64,000 nt of DNA. It comes from Duganella sp. BuS-21. GTDB lineage: Bacteria > Pseudomonadota > Gammaproteobacteria > Burkholderiales > Burkholderiaceae_D. A program made the translations under genes and the position numbers. Positions 1 to 9,037 of this stretch are shown here, piece after piece. Every line of letters begins with the position of its first letter. Position 1 is the first letter of the stretch. The stretch covers positions 310,001 to 374,000 of the forward strand of contig CP097466.1 in assembly GCA_041874725.1 (NCBI GenBank). Reading direction: 5' to 3'. The notes beneath the pieces are model-generated. The model worked only from the letters and a program-made list of their open reading frames with translations, was not told the origin of the DNA and made no database searches.

Positions 1-881
1 GCTACCACGGCGAGACCATCGGCGCGCTGGCCGTGACCGATGTGGCGCTGTTCAAGGACGCCTACGGCCCGCTGCTGCGCGCCTCGCAGACCGTGATGTC
101 GCCCGATGCGCGCCAGGCCGCCGAAGGCGAAACCGCGCAGGACGTGGCACGCCGCGCCGCCGCCGATGTCGAGCGCCTGTTCAACCAACGCGCCGACCAG
201 ATCGCCGCCATCATCATCGAGCCGCTGGTGCAATGCGCCACCGGCATGGCGATGCACGATCCGCTCTACCTGCAACTGGTGCGCGCCCTGTGCGACCAGC
301 ACCATGTGCACCTGATCCTCGACGAAATCGCCGTCGGCTGCGGCCGCACCGGCACCTTCTTCGCCTGCGAACAAGCCGCCGTGTGGCCCGACTTCCTGTG
401 CCTGTCCAAGGGCATCAGCGGCGGCTACCTGCCGCTGTCGCTGGTGATGACGCGCGATGACATCTACCAGGCCTTCTACAGCAACGATGTGACGCGAGGC
501 TTCCTGCACTCGCACTCGTACACCGGCAATCCGCTGGCCTGCCGCGCCGCCCTGGCGACGCTGCAGATCTTCGAAGAAGACGATGTACTGAACGCCAACC
601 GCGTGAAGGCCGAACGCCTGACCAAGGCGCTGCAACCGTTGGCGCGGCACCAGCAGGTGCGCAACTTCCGCCAGCGCGGCATGATCTGGGCCTTCGACGC
701 CATCGACGCGCCGAAGGACTTTTCGCGCCGCTTCTTCGCCATCGCCACCGAGCATGAGCTGCTGATGCGTCCCATCGGCGCCACCGTCTACATGATGCCG
801 CCGTACATCCTCAGCGATGAGGAAATCGACGGCCTGGCCGCCAACACGCTGGCCGTGTTCGACAAAGTGATGGCGGGCTGA
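1..881 (+). CDS. bioA: adenosylmethionine-8-amino-7-oxononanoate aminotransferase (C-terminal part)
   Basis: PLP-dependent class III aminotransferase that makes 7,8-diaminopelargonate in biotin synthesis. The gene runs in from the left edge; the reading frame is open from base 3 and the first visible residues ([13 protein letters not shown]) belong to the middle of the family, so roughly 150 N-terminal residues are missing and 292 are visible. Seen: the cofactor-binding Asp in [14 protein letters not shown] (codon 321-323) and the Schiff-base Lys in LSKGISGG (codon 408-410). It ends two bases before bioF, and the order bioA-bioF-bioD-bioB identifies it over other class III aminotransferases. 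Confidence 0.95.
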   Translation, partial: YHGETIGALAVTDVALFKDAYGPLLRASQTVMSPDARQAAEGETAQDVARRAAADVERLFNQRADQIAAIIIEPLVQCATGMAMHDPLYLQLVRALCDQHHVHLILDEIAVGCGRTGTFFACEQAAVWPDFLCLSKGISGGYLPLSLVMTRDDIYQAFYSNDVTRGFLHSHSYTGNPLACRAALATLQIFEEDDVLNANRVKAERLTKALQPLARHQQVRNFRQRGMIWAFDAIDAPKDFSRRFFAIATEHELLMRPIGATVYMMPPYILSDEEIDGLAANTLAVFDKVMAG

Positions 882-883
882 CC

Positions 884-2074
884 ATGGACCTGATCAAAAA
901 ACTCCAGCAACAGCTGCAAGCGCTGGACGACAAACAGCTGATCCGCAAACGCCGCACGGTCGATTCGCCCTGCGGTCCTCGCGTGAGCGTAGAAGGCCGC
1001 GAACTGCTGGCCTTCTGCAGCAACGACTATCTGGGCCTGGCCAACCACCGCAAGATCAAGCTCGCGCTGCAGGAAGGCGCGGCAATCTACGGCGTCGGCA
1101 GCGGCGCCTCGCACCTGATCAGCGGCCACGTGCGCGCGCACGCCATGCTGGAAGAACGCCTGGCGGAATTCGTCGGCGCCCATCTGGAAGCGCCGCGCGC
1201 CATCAGCTTCAGCACCGGCTACATGGCCAACCTGGCCGTCATTACCGGCCTGGCCGCCGGCGACAAGGAAGCCGAGATCTTCTCGGAAGAGCTGAACCAC
1301 GCCTCACTGATCGACGGCGTACGCCTGGCCCGCGTGAAAGCGCACATCTACCCGCACGCCGATCTGGAAGCACTGGCCAAGCTGCTGGCCGGCAGCCAGG
1401 CCGCCACCAAGATCGTCGTCACCGACAGCGTCTTCAGCATGGACGGCAACCTGGCGCCGTTGCCGCAACTGCTGGCACTGTGCGAACAGCACAACGCCTG
1501 GCTGGTGGTGGACGACGCCCACGGCTTCGGCACGCTGGGCGAAAAAGGTCACGGCGCGCTGGAGCACTTCAGCCTGCGCTCGCCGTATCTGGTCTACATG
1601 GGCACTCTCGGCAAGGCGGCCGGCGTGGCCGGCGCGTTCGTCGCCGCGCATGAAGCGGTGATCGAAACGCTGATCCAGAAATCGCGTCCCTACATCTTCA
1701 CCACCGCCGCGCCGCCGGCCATGGCCCACGCCCTGCTGACCAGCCTCGATCTGCTGGAAGGCGATGAAGGCGCCACACGGCGCGCACACTTGCAGACATT
1801 GGTGGCACAATTGGACGACGGCCTGCGGCTGGAACGCTGGCGACGCCTGCCCTCGACGACTGCGATCCAGCCTGTCGTGATCGGCGATAATGCCGAAACC
1901 ATGCGCGCCGGCGCCGCCCTCTACCAGCAGGGCCTGTGGGTCGGCGCCATCCGCCCGCCCACCGTGGCGCCGGGAACCGCGCGCTTGCGCGTCACGCTGT
2001 CCGCCGGACATAGCAGCATGGAAGTCGCAAAATTGATAGGCGCGCTCAATGCCTTGGAAAGGGACCTGAAATGA
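884..2074 (+). CDS. bioF: 8-amino-7-oxononanoate synthase
   Basis: Condenses pimeloyl-ACP/CoA with L-alanine, the first committed step of biotin ring assembly. 396 residues, a normal length for this alpha-oxoamine synthase family. Seen: [10 protein letters not shown] near the N-terminus, the cofactor-contacting [10 protein letters not shown] segment, and the PLP lysine K244 in [11 protein letters not shown]. The ATG lies two bases after the bioA stop, and the gene end overlaps bioD by four bases (ATGA), so translation is probably coupled through the operon. Confidence 0.97.
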   Translation: MDLIKKLQQQLQALDDKQLIRKRRTVDSPCGPRVSVEGRELLAFCSNDYLGLANHRKIKLALQEGAAIYGVGSGASHLISGHVRAHAMLEERLAEFVGAHLEAPRAISFSTGYMANLAVITGLAAGDKEAEIFSEELNHASLIDGVRLARVKAHIYPHADLEALAKLLAGSQAATKIVVTDSVFSMDGNLAPLPQLLALCEQHNAWLVVDDAHGFGTLGEKGHGALEHFSLRSPYLVYMGTLGKAAGVAGAFVAAHEAVIETLIQKSRPYIFTTAAPPAMAHALLTSLDLLEGDEGATRRAHLQTLVAQLDDGLRLERWRRLPSTTAIQPVVIGDNAETMRAGAALYQQGLWVGAIRPPTVAPGTARLRVTLSAGHSSMEVAKLIGALNALERDLK

Positions 2075-2844
2075 CTCTGGACGATCCCGTTTTAGCAGTC
2101 GCTCCACAAACGCAGCCGGCAGCAGCAGCCAGCGGTATTGCGCCGCGCTTCCACTGCTTCGTTACCGGCACCGATACCGAAATCGGCAAGACGCTGATCT
2201 CGTCGGCCATGCTGCACGCGCTGGTGCAAAGCGGCGTGCGCGCCTGCGGCATGAAGCCGGTGGCCGCCGGCGCCGAACTGCGCGACGGTCAATGGCACAA
2301 CGAAGACTGCGACCAGTTGGCCGCCGCCGGCAATGTCCACCTGCCGCAGTCGATTACTACGCCATTCCTGTTCAAGGAACCGGCCGCGCCGCACATCGCC
2401 GCCGAGCTGGAAGGCATCACGATTTCGCCGGTGCCGATCCTGGCGGCCTACGTCGAAATCAACGCCGCATCGGATGCGGTAGTGGTGGAGGGCGTGGGCG
2501 GTTTCCGCGTGCCGCTGAACGACGTATTCGACACCGCCGACCTGGCGGAACAACTGGCGCTGCCGGTGGTGCTGGTGGTGGGCCTGCGGCTGGGCTGCAT
2601 CAGCCATGCGCTGCTGACGGTGGAAGCCATCCTGGCGCGCGGCCTGAAACTGGCCGGCTGGGTGGCGAACGAGACGCAGGCCGACATGGCCTTTGCCGAC
2701 GACAACGTGATCGCGCTGGAACAGCGCATCCCCGCGCCCTACCTGGGCCGCGTGCCGCGCCTTGAAGAGCCAAGCGCCGAAGCGGCGGCCGACTATATCG
2801 ATTTTACGCAGCTGCCCAACTGGCCGCTGCCAAACGCAATTTGA
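2071..2844 (+). CDS. bioD: dethiobiotin synthase
   Basis: ATP-dependent closure of the ureido ring to give dethiobiotin. 257 residues, about 25-30 longer than the E. coli enzyme, because of an Ala/Pro/Gln-rich N-terminal extension (residues 1-27). The P-loop GTDTEIGKT is at 33-41, and the MKPVAAG and [11 protein letters not shown] segments typical of the family follow. The start overlaps the bioF stop (ATGA). I see no closer start that would remove the extension, so it is probably real. Confidence 0.95.
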   Translation: MTLDDPVLAVAPQTQPAAAASGIAPRFHCFVTGTDTEIGKTLISSAMLHALVQSGVRACGMKPVAAGAELRDGQWHNEDCDQLAAAGNVHLPQSITTPFLFKEPAAPHIAAELEGITISPVPILAAYVEINAASDAVVVEGVGGFRVPLNDVFDTADLAEQLALPVVLVVGLRLGCISHALLTVEAILARGLKLAGWVANETQADMAFADDNVIALEQRIPAPYLGRVPRLEEPSAEAAADYIDFTQLPNWPLPNAI

Positions 2845-2861
2845 ACGAAGAAGGAATCAAG

Positions 2862-3911
2862 ATGTCCGAGAGCACCCTGCAAGAACCAAAGGTCGTTTCC
2901 CTGCACCGTCCAACGGCTGCCATCACCCTGCCGCCTGCGGCCACCTGGCCGCGCGAAGAAGTGCTGGCATTGTTCGACCTGCCGTTCAATGACCTGATGT
3001 TCAAGGCGCACGAGACCCAGCGCGCCAACTTCCCGGATGGCGACGTCGAACTGGCGACGCTGTTGTCGATCAAGACCGGCGGCTGCGAAGAGGACTGCGG
3101 CTACTGCCCGCAGGCCGCGCGCTACGACACCGGCGTCGAAGCCAAGAAAATCCTGGACCTCGACACCGTGCTGGACGCGGCCCAGCAGGCCAAGGACAAC
3201 GGCGCCACCCGCTTCTGCATGGGCGCCGCCTGGCGCAGCCCGAAAGACCGCGACATGGACAAGGTGGAAGAGATGGTGCGCTCGGTGAAAGCCCTGGGCC
3301 TGGAAACCTGCGCCACCCTGGGCATGCTGGAAGAGCACCAGGCGCAGCGCCTGAAAAACGCCGGCCTCGATTACTACAACCACAACCTGGACACCGCGCC
3401 GGAGTTCTACGACAACGTCATCTCCACCCGCGAATACCAGGACCGCCTGGATACGCTGGGTCACGTGCGTGAAGCAGGCCTGAAGGTTTGCTGCGGCGGC
3501 ATCGTCGGCATGGGCGAATCGCGCGAGCAGCGCGCCGGCCTGATCGCGCAACTGGCGAATTTGAATCCGTATCCGGAATCGGTGCCGATCAACCATTTGG
3601 TGCAGGTGGAAGGCACGCCGCTGTTCGGCCAGGATCGCCTCGACCCACTGGAGTTCGTGCGCACCATCGCCGTGGCGCGCATCACCATGCCGAAGGCGCG
3701 CGTGCGTCTGTCGGCCGGTCGCCGCGAGCTGGGCGAAGCGGTGCAGGCGATGTGCTTCATGGCCGGCGCCAATTCGATCTTCTACGGCGACAAACTGCTG
3801 ACCACCGATAACCCGGAAGCGAACGACGATCGCGCGCTGCTGGCAAAACTGGGCTTGAAAACGCGCGGCGCCGTACTGGACTCCGCACCAAAGGAAAAGT
3901 GCGGCTGCTAA
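2862..3911 (+). CDS. bioB: biotin synthase
   Basis: Radical SAM enzyme inserting sulfur into dethiobiotin. 349 residues from the ATG at 2862, which has an AAGGA ribosome site about 8 bases upstream; an in-frame TTG at 2841 abuts the bioD stop and has no such site. The SAM-cluster cysteines are C75, C79 and C82 ([12 protein letters not shown]). Other family motifs include [15 protein letters not shown] and RLSAGRRE. The C-terminus is Cys-rich (KEKCGC). Last gene of the visible bio operon; a REP-like hairpin follows. Confidence 0.97.
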   Translation: MSESTLQEPKVVSLHRPTAAITLPPAATWPREEVLALFDLPFNDLMFKAHETQRANFPDGDVELATLLSIKTGGCEEDCGYCPQAARYDTGVEAKKILDLDTVLDAAQQAKDNGATRFCMGAAWRSPKDRDMDKVEEMVRSVKALGLETCATLGMLEEHQAQRLKNAGLDYYNHNLDTAPEFYDNVISTREYQDRLDTLGHVREAGLKVCCGGIVGMGESREQRAGLIAQLANLNPYPESVPINHLVQVEGTPLFGQDRLDPLEFVRTIAVARITMPKARVRLSAGRRELGEAVQAMCFMAGANSIFYGDKLLTTDNPEANDDRALLAKLGLKTRGAVLDSAPKEKCGC

Positions 3912-3941
3912 CCGTCACTCCCGCGTAGGCGGGAACGACGG
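3912..3941. repeat. single REP-like hairpin (family R1)
   Basis: Inverted repeat TCCCGC-GTAG-GCGGGA with outer arms CCGTC/GACGG, directly after bioB. The same core recurs at 24865-24943, 26670-26733, 38711-38790 and 41976-42053. There is no T-run, so it looks like a REP element rather than a standard terminator, although it sits where the bio operon ends. Confidence 0.75.
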
Positions 3942-4002
3942 ACGACACGATCATAAAAAAACTTCCAGCGAATTTACAAAATAAGCTGCAAAGAGAGAGA
4001 CG

Positions 4003-6033
4003 ATGTTTACAAAAATTCTGATCGCCAACCGTGGTGAAATCGCTTGCCGTGTGGCCGCTACCGCGCGCCGCATGGGCATCAAGACCGTGGCCGTGTACTC
4101 CGAGGCCGACGCCAACGCCAAGCACGTCGCCGTATGCGACGAAGCGGTGCTGATCGGCCCCGCCGCCGCCAAGGAAAGCTACCTGTGCGGCGACAAGATC
4201 ATCGCCGTAGCCAAGGCCACCGGTGCGCAAGCTATCCACCCCGGCTACGGCTTCCTGTCCGAGAACGCCGAATTTGCCGACGCCTGCGCCGAAGCGGGCC
4301 TGGTATTCATTGGCCCGCCGGCATCGGCCATGCGCGCCATGGGCTCCAAGTCGGCCGCCAAGCAGCTGATGGAAAAGGCTAATGTGCCGCTGGTGCCGGG
4401 CTATCACGGCGAGCAGCAGGATGCCGACTTCCTGCACGCCCAAGCCGACAGCATCGGCTATCCGCTGCTGCTGAAGGCGTCGGCCGGCGGCGGTGGCAAG
4501 GGCATGCGCGTGATCGAGAACTCGGCGCAGTTCAAGGATGCGCTGGCGTCGTGCAAGCGCGAGGCGATCAGTTCTTTCGGCGACGACAAGGTGCTGGCGG
4601 AGAAATACCTCCAGCGTCCGCGCCACATTGAAATCCAGGTGTTTGCCGATACGCTCGGCAATTGCATCTACCTGTTCGAGCGCGATTGCTCGGTGCAGCG
4701 CCGTCACCAGAAGGTGCTGGAAGAAGCGCCGGCGCCGAACATGATCGAGGAGCGCCGCAAGGCCATGGGCGACGCCGCCGTGGCCGCCGCGCGCGCGGTA
4801 GGCTACGTAGGCGCCGGCACGGTGGAATTCATCGCCAACCAGGACGGCAGCTTCTACTTCATGGAGATGAACACCCGCCTGCAGGTGGAGCATCCAGTGA
4901 CCGAAATGATCACCGGGACCGACCTGGTGGAATGGCAGTTGCGCGTGGCCGCCGGCGAAGCGCTGCCCAAGCAGCAGCACGAACTGGCCATCAACGGCCA
5001 CTCGATCGAAGCGCGCATCTACGCGGAGAATCCGGAGAAGGGCTTCCTGCCGTCGATCGGCACGCTGCGCCATCTCGGCACGCCTAGCGCCGTCACGTTT
5101 GAGCTGGGCGGCGCTGCCGGCGCCATGCCGGCCGGCGTGCGCATCGACTCCGGCGTGCGCGAGGGCGACGCCATCTCGCCGTTCTACGATCCGATGATCG
5201 CCAAGTTGATTGTCTGGGGCGCGGACCGCAAGCAGGCGCTGGCCCGCATGGCGCAGGCGCTGTCGCAATACCAGATCGTCGGCCTCGCCAGCAACATCGC
5301 CTTCCTGAAACGCCTGGTCGAAGGCCAGGCCTTCTCCACCGCCGATCTGGACACGGGCCTGATCGAACGCAATCACGACACGCTGTTCCCGTCCGCGCAG
5401 CCCGCGCCGACAAGTGCGCTGGCACTCGCCGCCGCCGCGCTGGTGACGCACGAGCAGCAGCGCGCCGCCGCGCAATCCGGCGCCAACGTCGCCGATCCGT
5501 GGGGCCTGGCGACCGGCTGGCGCATGAACCAGTCCTACGCGCGCAAGCTGTCCTTCGCCGACGAGCACACGGCCTACGACACCTATGTGAGGTATCGCGC
5601 TGAAGACTGGCTGTTCAGCGCCGGCGGCGATGCGCCGCAAGCGCTGAGCGTGGCGGCGCAGAATGGCGACAACTACAGCATCAAGCTGGGCGAGCAGGCG
5701 GCGCACGGCACCGTGCTGCGCGACGGCGACGTCTTCCATGTCTTCAGCAACGGCGCGCACTACCAGTTCGCCTGGAACGACCCGATGGCCCACGCCGGCG
5801 AAACCGAAACCGAAGGCGGCCGCCTCACCGCGCCGATGCCGGGCAAAGTCGTCGCCGTCCTTGCCAGCAAAGGCCAGGAAGTCAAGAAAGGCGAAGCGCT
5901 GGTCATCATGGAAGCGATGAAGATGGAGCACACCATCGCCGCGCCGCATGACGGCGTGATCGACGACATCCTCTACGGCGTGGGCGACCAGGTGGCGGAC
6001 GGCGCACCACTGCTGGCGTTCAAGACGGCGTAA
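4003..6033 (+). CDS. biotin-dependent acyl-CoA carboxylase alpha subunit, probably methylcrotonyl-CoA carboxylase
   Basis: 676 residues: biotin carboxylase N-domain (FTKILIANRGEIACR), ATP-grasp with the glycine-rich loop KASAGGGGKG near 158-167, EMNTRLQVEHPVTE, and a C-terminal biotinyl domain with the attachment lysine K640 in EAMKMEH. The length and fused biotinyl domain fit the alpha subunit of methylcrotonyl-, propionyl- or geranyl-CoA carboxylase. HMG-CoA lyase two genes downstream makes the leucine pathway (LiuD/MccA) the likeliest. The beta subunit is not in the window. The ATG at 4003 follows an AAAGAGAGA stretch. Confidence is high for the enzyme class and moderate for the substrate. 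Confidence 0.88.
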   Translation: MFTKILIANRGEIACRVAATARRMGIKTVAVYSEADANAKHVAVCDEAVLIGPAAAKESYLCGDKIIAVAKATGAQAIHPGYGFLSENAEFADACAEAGLVFIGPPASAMRAMGSKSAAKQLMEKANVPLVPGYHGEQQDADFLHAQADSIGYPLLLKASAGGGGKGMRVIENSAQFKDALASCKREAISSFGDDKVLAEKYLQRPRHIEIQVFADTLGNCIYLFERDCSVQRRHQKVLEEAPAPNMIEERRKAMGDAAVAAARAVGYVGAGTVEFIANQDGSFYFMEMNTRLQVEHPVTEMITGTDLVEWQLRVAAGEALPKQQHELAINGHSIEARIYAENPEKGFLPSIGTLRHLGTPSAVTFELGGAAGAMPAGVRIDSGVREGDAISPFYDPMIAKLIVWGADRKQALARMAQALSQYQIVGLASNIAFLKRLVEGQAFSTADLDTGLIERNHDTLFPSAQPAPTSALALAAAALVTHEQQRAAAQSGANVADPWGLATGWRMNQSYARKLSFADEHTAYDTYVRYRAEDWLFSAGGDAPQALSVAAQNGDNYSIKLGEQAAHGTVLRDGDVFHVFSNGAHYQFAWNDPMAHAGETETEGGRLTAPMPGKVVAVLASKGQEVKKGEALVIMEAMKMEHTIAAPHDGVIDDILYGVGDQVADGAPLLAFKTA

Positions 6034-6044
6034 GGAGCATCACC

Positions 6045-6977
6045 ATGCGCATACTGCTACACCGCGCCGACGGCAAGACGGAACCGTGGATCAAGGACTT
6101 CGGCAAATACCTGCCGGAGGCCGAGATCGAAATCTGGCACGCCGGCGAAAAATGCCAGGCCTGCGACTACGCCGTGGTCTGGTCGCCGCCGGAAGCCATG
6201 CTGCCGGAGCTGGCGACGGTCAAGGCCATCTTCGTCACCGGCGCCGGCGTCGACGCGCTGCTCAAGTTCGGCGACGCGCTGCCACACCACATTCCCGTCA
6301 TCCGCCTGGAAGACGCCGGCATGGCGATCCAGATGGCGGAATACGTCACGTACTCGGTGCTGCGCTACTTCCGCCGTTTCAACGAGTATGAGACGCAGGC
6401 ACGCGCCGGCACGTGGGCGCCGCTGCCGCAGCATCACAAGGAAGATTTTTCCGTCGGCGTGCTGGGCATGGGTGTGCTGGGCACGCGCGTGCTGGAAGCG
6501 CTGGCGCCGTTCGGCTTCCCGTTGCGCGCCTGGAGCCGCACCGAGAAAAGCATGCCGGGCGTGCAGTGCTTCAGCGGCGCCGATGGCCTGGATACCTTCC
6601 TGCGCGGCAGCCGCGTGCTGGTCTGCATGCTGCCGCTGACGGCCGATACCAGCAACATCATGGACCGCAAGAACATGTGCAAGCTGCCGGAAGGTTCGTA
6701 CGTCATCAACGTGGCGCGCGGCGCGCATATCGCGGAGCCGGACCTGGTGGCGCTGATCAAATCCGGCCACATCGCCGCCGCCACACTGGACGTGTTCCGC
6801 AACGAACCGCTGCCGGCGCAGCATCCGTTCTGGCAGGAGCCGCGCATCACCATCACGCCGCACATCTCCGCGCTGACCTTGCGCCGCGAGAGCGTGCAGC
6901 AGATCGCCGCCAACATCCGCAAGACCGAAGCGGGCGCGCAAGTCGCCGGCGTGGTCGACCGCACTTTAGGATACTGA
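6045..6977 (+). CDS. GhrA-like glyoxylate/hydroxypyruvate reductase
   Basis: D-isomer-specific 2-hydroxyacid dehydrogenase, 310 residues, close in size to E. coli GhrA (about 312). Seen: Rossmann loop GVLGMGVLGT from residue 138, catalytic Arg 225 in NVARGAH, Glu 254 in RNEPLP and His 273 in TPHISAL. Probably NADPH-dependent reduction of glyoxylate or a related 2-oxoacid. An AAGGAG ribosome site overlaps the preceding stop codon, and it sits between the carboxylase and HMG-CoA lyase in one operon; its place in leucine breakdown is unclear. Confidence 0.85.
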   Translation: MRILLHRADGKTEPWIKDFGKYLPEAEIEIWHAGEKCQACDYAVVWSPPEAMLPELATVKAIFVTGAGVDALLKFGDALPHHIPVIRLEDAGMAIQMAEYVTYSVLRYFRRFNEYETQARAGTWAPLPQHHKEDFSVGVLGMGVLGTRVLEALAPFGFPLRAWSRTEKSMPGVQCFSGADGLDTFLRGSRVLVCMLPLTADTSNIMDRKNMCKLPEGSYVINVARGAHIAEPDLVALIKSGHIAAATLDVFRNEPLPAQHPFWQEPRITITPHISALTLRRESVQQIAANIRKTEAGAQVAGVVDRTLGY

Positions 6978-6978
6978 A

Positions 6979-7890
6979 ATGAGCAGCTTACCGAAGCAAG
7001 TCAAAATCGTTGAAGTCGGCCCGCGCGACGGCCTGCAGAACGAAAAGGAAAACGTCCCGGCCGAGATCAAGATCGAGCTGGTGAACCGTCTGAGCAGCGC
7101 CGGCTTCCAGAACATCGAAGCGGCGGCCTTCGTGTCGCCGAAGTGGGTGCCGCAGATGGCCACCAGCGCCGAGGTGATGGCGGCCATCACGCGCAAGCCG
7201 GGCGTGATCTATTCCGCGCTGACGCCCAATATGGTGGGCTTTGAAGCGGCGATGGCGGCGCGCGCGGATGAAGTGGTGATCTTCGGTTCGGCCTCGGAAG
7301 CGTTCTCGCAAAAGAACATCAACTGCTCGATCGCCGAGTCGATCGCCCGTTTTGAAGGCGTGGCGAAAGCGGCGAAAGAGCAGGGTATCCGCCTGCGCGG
7401 CAGCATCAGCTGCGCCTTCGGCTGCCCGTACCAGGGCGAGGTGCCACTGGACGCGGTGGCGGACGTGGTGGGCCGCATGCGCGACCTGGGCTGCGACGAA
7501 ATCGACATCGCCGACACCATCGGCGTGGCCACGCCGCGCAAGACGCAGGCGGTGATGGAGCGCGCGATCGGCGCGTTTCGCGTGGACGGCCTGTCCGGCC
7601 ACTTCCACGACACCTATGGCCAGGCGCTGGCCAACATCTACGCCAGCCTTGAGCTGGGCATTGCGATTTACCACTCGTCGGTATCGGGCCTGGGCGGCTG
7701 CCCGTATGCCAAGGGCGCGACCGGCAACGTCGCCACCGAGGACGTGCTGTACATGATGCAGGGCCTGGGCATAGCCACCGGTATCGACCTCGATATCGTG
7801 GTGGACGCCGGCCAGTTCATCTCGCAATTCCTCAACCGCAAAGGCGCCAGCCGCGCCGGCAACGCCATCGCCGCCAAACGCGCCGCCTGA
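6979..7890 (+). CDS. mvaB: hydroxymethylglutaryl-CoA lyase
   Basis: Cleaves HMG-CoA to acetoacetate and acetyl-CoA, the last step of leucine catabolism. 303 residues in the HMGL-like TIM barrel family. Seen: VEVGPRDGLQNEK at the N-terminus (metal and substrate site), GHFHDTYGQALAN with metal-binding His residues, and the signature GLGGCPYAKGATGN with active-site C241. It starts one base after the ghrA-like stop. A long hairpin (7918-7987) lies between it and the convergent LytTR gene. Confidence 0.95.
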   Translation: MSSLPKQVKIVEVGPRDGLQNEKENVPAEIKIELVNRLSSAGFQNIEAAAFVSPKWVPQMATSAEVMAAITRKPGVIYSALTPNMVGFEAAMAARADEVVIFGSASEAFSQKNINCSIAESIARFEGVAKAAKEQGIRLRGSISCAFGCPYQGEVPLDAVADVVGRMRDLGCDEIDIADTIGVATPRKTQAVMERAIGAFRVDGLSGHFHDTYGQALANIYASLELGIAIYHSSVSGLGGCPYAKGATGNVATEDVLYMMQGLGIATGIDLDIVVDAGQFISQFLNRKGASRAGNAIAAKRAA

Positions 7891-7987
7891 GATTCGGGGT
7901 CAGATTCGCGGGGTCAGATTCGGGGTCAGTTCCGACATTCGGACATTTCGCGCGCGAAATGTCCGAATGTCGGAACTGACCCCGAAT
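7891..7987. repeat. 35-bp perfect inverted repeat with GGGGTCAG prefix repeats (family R2)
   Basis: Arms 7918-7952 and 7953-7987 are exact reverse complements with no spacer, starting ATTCGGGGTCAGTTCC. Two short partial direct copies of ATTCGGGGTCAG lie at 7891-7917. A second element of the same sequence, with 30-bp arms and a six-base loop, is at 31713-31778. It sits between the ends of two convergent genes, where its transcript would fold from either strand. GGGGTCAG motifs are known around REP-associated (RAYT) transposase elements; no transposase is present here. Confidence 0.85.
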
Positions 7988-7999
7988 GTACAGCCTGAT

Positions 8000-8728
8000 T
8001 TACATTTGCCGGAACTGGCGCGTGTAGGCTTCGCTGACGGTGAGTTTTTCGGAGCGGCCTTTGAGGTGGATTTCCATGGCCGTGCCGTCGCGGTCGATGC
8101 GGTCGACCGCTTCCAGGTTGACGATGGCGCCACGGTGGATTTGCGTGAACTGCGCCGGGTCCAGCTGCTCGATCAACGTCTTGAGCGGCAGCCGTATCAG
8201 CGCTTCGCCGTCGTGCGCGACCACGCGCGTGTATTTGCCGTCCGACTGGAAGTACTGTACGTCGCGCACCATCACCAGCCGCACCGTGTTGCCGGCTGAC
8301 GCCTTGATCCATTTCAGGTGCTGCACCGGCGCCGGCGCCAGCTGCCGCCATACGCCTTCCGGCACCGGCGCCGCGCTGCGCGTCTTCAGGCGTTTGACCG
8401 TTTGCAGCAGCCGCGCCGCCGTGACCGGCTTGACGATGTAGTCCACCGCGCCCGCTTCAAACGCCTGCACCGCATGTTCGGCGTAAGCGGTGACGAACAC
8501 GATCTGCGTGGCCTCGCCCACGTGCCGCGCCGCTTCCATGCCGCTCAGGCCAGGGATCTGGATGTCGAGGAAGACCACGTCCGGCCGCAGCACTTCGAGC
8601 ATCGATACCGCTTCCACGCCGTTTTCCGCATGGCCGGCCAGTTCCAGCTCCGGCCACAGGGCTTGCAGCTGGTCGCGCAGCTCCGCCATCAGCAGCGGTT
8701 CGTCTTCGACGATTAATGCAGTCGGCAT
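8000..8728 (-). CDS. orphan LytTR-family response regulator
   Basis: 242 residues from the ATG at 8728; a 13-residue longer reading at 8767 lacks family similarity. The receiver domain covers about 1-120, with acidic pocket VEDE (7-10), phospho-acceptor D55 (VFLDIQIPG) and conserved Lys in YIVKPV. The C-terminal LytTR DNA-binding domain covers about 135-242. No sensor kinase is adjacent. It is clearly paralogous to the regulator at 58917-59669, sharing WIKAS.G..VRL, DPA.F.Q.HR..IVNL and the last residues FRQM. It may be served by the kinase at 57841 or by one elsewhere. Confidence 0.9.
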   Translation of the reverse strand: MPTALIVEDEPLLMAELRDQLQALWPELELAGHAENGVEAVSMLEVLRPDVVFLDIQIPGLSGMEAARHVGEATQIVFVTAYAEHAVQAFEAGAVDYIVKPVTAARLLQTVKRLKTRSAAPVPEGVWRQLAPAPVQHLKWIKASAGNTVRLVMVRDVQYFQSDGKYTRVVAHDGEALIRLPLKTLIEQLDPAQFTQIHRGAIVNLEAVDRIDRDGTAMEIHLKGRSEKLTVSEAYTRQFRQM

Positions 8729-8840
8729 GCTTGTTCCTGGTCGATGGTGGAACCGGATGGTATTCATGCAGCCATTCTAACGTCGGCAACGCACGCGGAC
8801 GGCGCTTGCGACGAAGGGGCCAAAATCGGGAATGAAATGG

Positions 8841-8880
8841 AAAAAACCCTGTTTGACGTTGCCATCAAACAGGGTTTTTA
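8841..8880 (-). terminator. intrinsic terminator of tRNA-Pro
   Basis: Stem 8843-8856 pairs with 8865-8878 (AAAACCCTGTTTGA against TCAAACAGGGTTTT) around an 8-base loop. Read on the minus strand it ends in a U-run just after the tRNA. A-runs and T-runs on both sides would let it work in both directions. Confidence 0.88.
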
Positions 8881-8885
8881 AATTT

Positions 8886-8962
8886 TGGTCGGAGTACAAG
8901 GATTCGAACCTTGGACCCCCTGGTCCCAAACCAGGTGCGCTACCGGGCTGCGCTACACTCCG
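8886..8962 (-). tRNA. tRNA-Pro (anticodon TGG)
   Basis: 77 bases on the minus strand with encoded CCA. Acceptor stem CGGAGTG pairs with TACTCCG, with one G-T pair next to the D arm. The anticodon stem CTGGT/ACCAG encloses loop TTTGGGA, giving anticodon TGG. The T arm contains GGTTCGAATCC. A sigma-70 promoter lies just upstream and an intrinsic terminator just downstream, so it is a single-gene unit. Confidence 0.96.
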
Positions 8963-8972
8963 AAGAAGCAAG

Positions 8973-9001
8973 ATAATACAGTCTGGCAGGAAGACCGTCA
9001 A
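8973..9001 (-). promoter_or_regulatory. sigma-70 promoter of tRNA-Pro
   Basis: On the minus strand, -35 TTGACG (9001-8996) and -10 TATTAT (8978-8973) are separated by exactly 17 bases. The predicted start is about four bases before the mature tRNA 5' end. Confidence 0.8.
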
Positions 9002-9037
9002 GTGCCTCCGCTATTTCGATGCTAGTATCTAAAAATC

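Noticed and set aside
3757..5949. A 730-residue minus-strand open frame
   Set aside because: Shadow of the carboxylase gene, for the same reason; no recognisable domain.
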